A stretch of DNA of 25,120 bases from a virus. The stretch spans positions 1 to 25,120 of the IMG/VR virus record IMGVR_UViG_2162886007_000033; one strand, 5' to 3'. Below, piece after piece: positions 21,419 to 25,120 of the stretch. How positions within the stretch are numbered: the stretch's first letter is position 1; every line of letters begins with the position of its first letter. Below the pieces are notes generated by a model, which had not been told where the DNA came from, did not search any database, and saw only the letters and a program-made list of their open reading frames with translations. Position numbers and translations under genes: made by a program.

Positions 21419-21447
21419 GTGGTTGCCCTCGCTGGTTTCGGGATAGG

Positions 21448-22713
21448 TTACTGGTTGCCGGTCTTCTTGTCTTCGCCCTCTTGACTGGGCTGCGCCATGT
21501 TCATCTGCACAAGGTACTTATCGCCTTCCGGGCCGATACCCATGCGGTCTTCCATGTCACGCACTTCGTTCCGCGACAACCAGCCATTTTGCAGCGCCGA
21601 TGCGTAGAACATGTAGCGCGATTTGGTATCAACGCGCAGCAGTCCTTCGGCCGAGTAGCGCGGGAAGAACTTGGAACGTTCGTCAGCAGTAAACAGCTGC
21701 TTCAGGAAACGTTCCTCGCGGCGGATCATCGTCGGCGCCAGCGAATACATCAGGAAGTGCATATTGAGCGCTTCCACGCTCGACGCCCACGATGACGCCT
21801 TGTCGGTATGACCGATCAACGGCGGCGGCACGTTGAACAGGCGACAGATTTCCTCGATACCGAAGTAACGCGACTGCAGCACTTCAGCGTCGGCCATGCT
21901 GATGCGGAAGTTACCGCCGTTGATCGGCTTGAACCCTGGCGGCAGCGGAAGCCACTTGTTCATGTTGCGCGGGTCGTTGTATGCGGCCATGCGGTTCATA
22001 AACTGGTTGAACTTGGGTTCGTCCAGCGCGGGCGTACCCTTATCGAGTTCGAAGAAACCACCGATCTTCAACTGATTCTTGAACGTGCGCATCGCCGTGT
22101 CGTTGGCGGTGACCTGTGCACCCAGAATCTGGCGGCCGATGCTCAGGCGAGACAGTCCGGTGTAACCGTCCAGACTGAAACCCTTCTGATGCAGAATGGT
22201 TTCCGCGTCGTACTCTTCGCCGTTGATGTCATAGGTGACCTTGCCGGTGTCGGAAATGACCATCGTGACACCGACGTTCATCGGGATCGGCGTCAGGTCA
22301 ATGACCTTTTTCTGACGGTTGCGCTTGATGATGCTGTACGCATTGCCCAGCAAATCCATCTTCGCGATGTCGCTGCTGGTGTACTCGGTTTTAGTCTGGT
22401 AGAAGTTCGGCGAGTCATGCAGGATGTAGTACAGATCATGGTCTACAGCAATTTTCTTCTTCCGATCACGGATATGCAGCGGCATCGTCGAAATGGCTTC
22501 AGCACGCACCGTGACACAGGCGTTGACGGCCGACAGCTGCATTGCCATGCCCACCCCCACGTCGGGGTACAGGTCGCCGCCTACGGACAGCAGACTGTCG
22601 AACGCAGCGGGCGGGAAGCCCGGGGCTCCCACCGTCTTCCATCCGCCGCGAATCTCTTCGACCAGTGCGCCACCGAAGTTGCCAAACAGGCGAGTAATTT
22701 GTTTCTTGTTCAT
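21448..22713 (-). CDS. Portal protein, HK97 family
   Basis: A 421-residue portal that forms the dodecamer through which DNA enters and leaves the head. It contains the AVNACVTVRAEAISTMPLHI helix near residue 60, YILHDSPNFYQTKTEY, the DLLGNAYSIIKR segment and a long helix region with RYFGIEEICRLFNVPPPLIG. The C-terminus carries a GWLSRNEVRDMEDRMGIGP stretch typical of the family. I start at ATG 22713, where ATGA overlaps the terminase stop. The frame is open a further 159 bases upstream, but that part is Arg-rich and lies within the terminase gene. It has an acidic C-terminal tail. Confidence 0.95.
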   Translation of the reverse strand: MNKKQITRLFGNFGGALVEEIRGGWKTVGAPGFPPAAFDSLLSVGGDLYPDVGVGMAMQLSAVNACVTVRAEAISTMPLHIRDRKKKIAVDHDLYYILHDSPNFYQTKTEYTSSDIAKMDLLGNAYSIIKRNRQKKVIDLTPIPMNVGVTMVISDTGKVTYDINGEEYDAETILHQKGFSLDGYTGLSRLSIGRQILGAQVTANDTAMRTFKNQLKIGGFFELDKGTPALDEPKFNQFMNRMAAYNDPRNMNKWLPLPPGFKPINGGNFRISMADAEVLQSRYFGIEEICRLFNVPPPLIGHTDKASSWASSVEALNMHFLMYSLAPTMIRREERFLKQLFTADERSKFFPRYSAEGLLRVDTKSRYMFYASALQNGWLSRNEVRDMEDRMGIGPEGDKYLVQMNMAQPSQEGEDKKTGNQ

Positions 22714-24542
22714 CCCAGCATCACCATGTAATCGAAGGAAGGATCGACGTAAAGCGCGGGCGGATTTGTTGCCATCAGTTCCACGCAGTTCAAGAACGCC
22801 ATCAGGGGATCGATCTTGGCCTTGCCGCTGATCTGCTTGGTAATGACCACCGCGTTCCCCTTCTGTTCGCACTTCGCGTTACCCACGCACCAGCTAGTCA
22901 AAGCCCGATGGGCGTGAATGATAACGCCTTCTGCCAGTTTGCGTTCAGCGGTCAGGATCGACCCGGCCAGCCGGTATCCGGTGTTGCACTTGAACACCTG
23001 ATCTTCGCGGATTCCTTCGTCTTCCAGTTCGGTCAACAGGCCACCCAGTGCATTCGGGTCGAAGCCCACTCCGTACAGCAGCCCGGTGTCCTGAATCTCC
23101 TTCACTACGGCCGTGATCTTCAGGGTGTCTTCGCCGTAGGTGTCCACGAAGGTCAGATCGCCAGCCTTTTCGAAGTCGCCCAGCCGATCCGCGATGTCTT
23201 TGCGCAAATTCAGAACCGAGCGATGCACGTAGGCATGTTCCCACGACATCCACTGTTTCGTGACACGGTGTCGGCCCATCACCGCCAGGCCATACAGGTC
23301 GTCCAGACCACCGCCGTCCACGCCAGCCACGATAACTTCTGACCACGCCTTGATGTGTTCCAGCGACGCCGGAATTCGCTCCACATCCAGCCACACACGC
23401 GCGCCCGGCCAAGCGTCGTCACGCAGGTTCAAGCCGACTTCGATATTCAGGTGCTTCGCCAGCTTATCCTGCAGGTCTTTCTGGGAAGTCTGTTCGGCCT
23501 GGCGCAGCGTGCGCACCAGCGTTTCTTCGTCCACCGAGTACCCCAAGTTGGGGTTGGTGATGTAGAAGTTCTCGGGTTTCAGGAACAACTTGGTGTCTTT
23601 CTGCAGGTACGCTTCGGGGAATTCGTAGATGATCGGATAGAACTGCGGGTCTTCGATTTCACCGTCACGCACCTTGCGCGCGTATTCCAGCTTTTCTTTG
23701 AACACGCCTGCAGGCGGTTCCGACGACTGGGTGGTCAGGTAGATGATGAAACCTTCTGGGCGAGACATCAGGCCGCCCGTCGCTTCGGTGAAGATGTGCG
23801 ATGCGTTCGCGATCTTGCCGAATTCGTGGAGTTCGTCAATCAACACGCCTACGGCTTTCTTGCCCGACACGGTTGCGCTGTCTGCAGCCACCACCTTGAT
23901 CGTGGCGTTCGTCGCCAGGTGGGTGATGGTGCGGATGTGCGTCTGTACCTTCAGGATTTCCGACAGTTCCGGGTCTGCGTTGATCGCGGCGGCCATCGGC
24001 TTGAAGCTGTTATCGGCCACTTCCTTGGTGGGCGACAGGATGATGAACTCTGCTTCGTCGCGCCAGTTCTGCAGCAGCGCCGTCAGCATGATCCCGGCAG
24101 CAATGGTCGATTTGGAGTTCTTCTTACTGATCAGCAGGAAGAACTCTTTGATCAAGCGGCGACCGCGAAGTGGGTTTCCCTCTTCGTCGCAGTAGCAACC
24201 GAACACCGCGCCGACGAACTCACGCACCCACGGCGGTGACACTTCGCCGAAGGTTGGGTACGTCGGGTTGCCGTATTCGTCGTAGCCGGTCGAACCCAGA
24301 TCGACCATCGCCAGGTTGTCGAAGTACCCTTCCAACGCCTCTTGTGCTTGGTCGGACCACAGCGGTGCGCACGGGGTCAGCGTCTCGCGTGCGACGATAC
24401 GCCGCCGCCAGTCCTTGCAACTGGTATCCCACTGCGGACGGTGAAACACCTTGCTGACCGCTTGCTGCAGTCCAGATGCAGAACGGCCGGTGCGCTTGGC
24501 ACCGGCCCTTTTGGTAATCGCTTTCTGTTTTTTCAGAACCAT
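22710..24542 (-). CDS. terL: Terminase large subunit (HK97-type, Terminase_1)
   Basis: A 610-residue packaging motor that pumps DNA into the prohead and cuts it. The ATPase half has the Walker A-like ISKKNSKST (138-146), Walker B VGVLIDELHEF (231-241) and a coupling motif IIYLTTQSSEPPAG (266-279). The nuclease half has VAGVDGGGLDD with Asp409 and Asp414/415, GFDPNALGG with Asp495 and a DPLMAF Asp578. These are the acidic residues expected for the RNase H-like nuclease. The N-terminal 35 residues are basic. It follows terS with a 1-base gap (TGA C ATG) and overlaps the portal start by four bases. Whether it packages from cos or pac sites cannot be decided here. Confidence 0.96.
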   Translation of the reverse strand: MVLKKQKAITKRAGAKRTGRSASGLQQAVSKVFHRPQWDTSCKDWRRRIVARETLTPCAPLWSDQAQEALEGYFDNLAMVDLGSTGYDEYGNPTYPTFGEVSPPWVREFVGAVFGCYCDEEGNPLRGRRLIKEFFLLISKKNSKSTIAAGIMLTALLQNWRDEAEFIILSPTKEVADNSFKPMAAAINADPELSEILKVQTHIRTITHLATNATIKVVAADSATVSGKKAVGVLIDELHEFGKIANASHIFTEATGGLMSRPEGFIIYLTTQSSEPPAGVFKEKLEYARKVRDGEIEDPQFYPIIYEFPEAYLQKDTKLFLKPENFYITNPNLGYSVDEETLVRTLRQAEQTSQKDLQDKLAKHLNIEVGLNLRDDAWPGARVWLDVERIPASLEHIKAWSEVIVAGVDGGGLDDLYGLAVMGRHRVTKQWMSWEHAYVHRSVLNLRKDIADRLGDFEKAGDLTFVDTYGEDTLKITAVVKEIQDTGLLYGVGFDPNALGGLLTELEDEGIREDQVFKCNTGYRLAGSILTAERKLAEGVIIHAHRALTSWCVGNAKCEQKGNAVVITKQISGKAKIDPLMAFLNCVELMATNPPALYVDPSFDYMVMLG

Positions 24543-24543
24543 G

Positions 24544-25011
24544 TCAGTTCACGGTGTGGTGGGGTGGGCGACCGGGGCCGCGCTTGGTCTTGAACTTGCC
24601 GTCTTTTGCCCCTTCCTTGGCACCCTGCAGCTGCTTTTCCTTCTTCCCCACGTCGCCGATCTTGCCGTGTCGGTAGGGCAGGGCGAGCTTGGCCGCCTCG
24701 ACTCGCACGCTATCCGGCGCGCCCTTGTTGTTCATCAGGTCTTCGAACAGGTCGAGCGGGGTGTCATACCGGGCCTTCAGGTACGACTTTCGTGGCTCGT
24801 CGGCGGCGTTTTCTGCAGCCGGGGTGTCACTTTTGCCGTTTCGCTTGAACTTCGCGATCATTTTCTTGATGTCCGCGCGCGATTCAAGGCGACTGGCGGT
24901 CACTGCGGCACCTGCAGCCGCATATCCGGCCCCGATGGCCGCTTCCCGGGGTGGGACGCCAAAGGCCCGGGCCTGCGCATACGCTTCGTACTTTTCGCTG
25001 CTTTTCGACAT
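24544..25011 (-). CDS. terS: Terminase small subunit
   Basis: A 155-residue DNA-recognition subunit of the packaging terminase. The N-terminal part has a helix-turn-helix-like layout (YEAYAQARAFGVPPREAAIG, then AGYAAAGAAVTASRLESRAD), as in small terminase proteins of this type. A Lys/Glu-rich helix follows, then LDLFEDLMNNKGAPDSVRVEAAKLALPY and a basic tail with KRGPGRPP, an AT-hook-like motif that may bind DNA. I use ATG 25011: the GTG at 25020 belongs to the AAGGTG ribosome site, 6 bases upstream of the ATG. It is the first structural gene in the window. A TATA-containing patch at 25044-25047 upstream might belong to a promoter, but no clear -35 is seen. Confidence 0.88.
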   Translation of the reverse strand: MSKSSEKYEAYAQARAFGVPPREAAIGAGYAAAGAAVTASRLESRADIKKMIAKFKRNGKSDTPAAENAADEPRKSYLKARYDTPLDLFEDLMNNKGAPDSVRVEAAKLALPYRHGKIGDVGKKEKQLQGAKEGAKDGKFKTKRGPGRPPHHTVN

Positions 25012-25017
25012 CAGTTT

Positions 25018-25023
25018 CACCTT
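25018..25023 (-). promoter_or_regulatory. Ribosome binding site of terS
   Basis: AAGGTG on the - strand lies 6 bases before ATG 25011. Its last three bases are GTG and could be taken for a start codon at 25020, which would lengthen the protein by three residues. The spacing favours the ATG. Confidence 0.75.
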
Positions 25024-25120
25024 ATTGGCTAATCTCGCCAGGGTATATTTTCTGCAAATGGGGGAACGGCCGGTCTACGGGCAGAGCTTACCACGAACTT
25101 TCACCCCGCCCACCCCCGGT

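Noticed and set aside
22714-22872. N-terminal extension of the portal frame
   Set aside because: It is inside the terminase gene, Arg-rich and unlike portal proteins. The ATGA junction at 22713 is the natural start.

Overview
The window is part of the genome of a tailed bacteriophage with a long, non-contractile tail (siphovirus-type). The structural genes follow the HK97/lambda order almost without gaps: terminase small and large subunits, portal, prohead protease, HK97-fold capsid, head-tail connectors, tail tube, tail assembly chaperones, lambda-type tape measure, the M/L/K-type tail tip proteins, an I-J-type central tail protein and a tail fibre. Base composition is GC-rich throughout (roughly 60% by eye), which suits a GC-rich proteobacterial host. 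The tail modules resemble those of proteobacterial siphophages, but no gene here names the host. I see no integrase, repressor, tRNA, holin or endolysin.

Layout. Positions 2-2552 (+ strand) are the end of a replication or early operon: a family-B-like DNA polymerase cut off by the window edge, then four small uncharacterised genes, closed by a rho-independent terminator at about 2557-2585. One further + strand gene, 2606-3040, encodes a small, probably secreted protein with a JAB/JAMM-like HxH...SxxD pattern. It converges on, and overlaps by 14 bases, the end of the structural operon.

Positions 25011 down to 3027 (- strand) form the virion operon. Its order is packaging (terS, terL), head (portal, protease, capsid), a small capsid-adjacent protein, connectors (gp6-like, gp7-like, gp10-like, gp8/U-like), tail tube, tail chaperones, tape measure, M-, L- and K-like tip proteins, the J-like protein, the fibre, a DUF4376 protein and two small tip-family proteins. 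Most junctions are ATGA/GTGA overlaps or gaps of a few bases, implying translational coupling. Two hairpins interrupt the operon: one after the capsid gene (19257-19288) and one between the chaperone pair and the tape measure (15885-15908).

The clearest regulatory element is a complete -1 programmed frameshift signal at the end of the first tail chaperone gene: slippery AAAAAAC directly before the stop, a 7-nt spacer and a perfect 10-bp stem. It fuses the gpG-like protein to the gpGT-like protein. Other points of interest are a hydrophobic N-terminal extension on the capsid precursor, a 40-residue tandem repeat in the tape measure, an I-J fusion in the central tail protein, and a variant motif C (NTDG) in the polymerase.

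No gene-free stretch exceeds 300 bases. The longest, 25012-25120 upstream of terS, holds the terS ribosome binding site and an AT-rich patch that might be part of a promoter.
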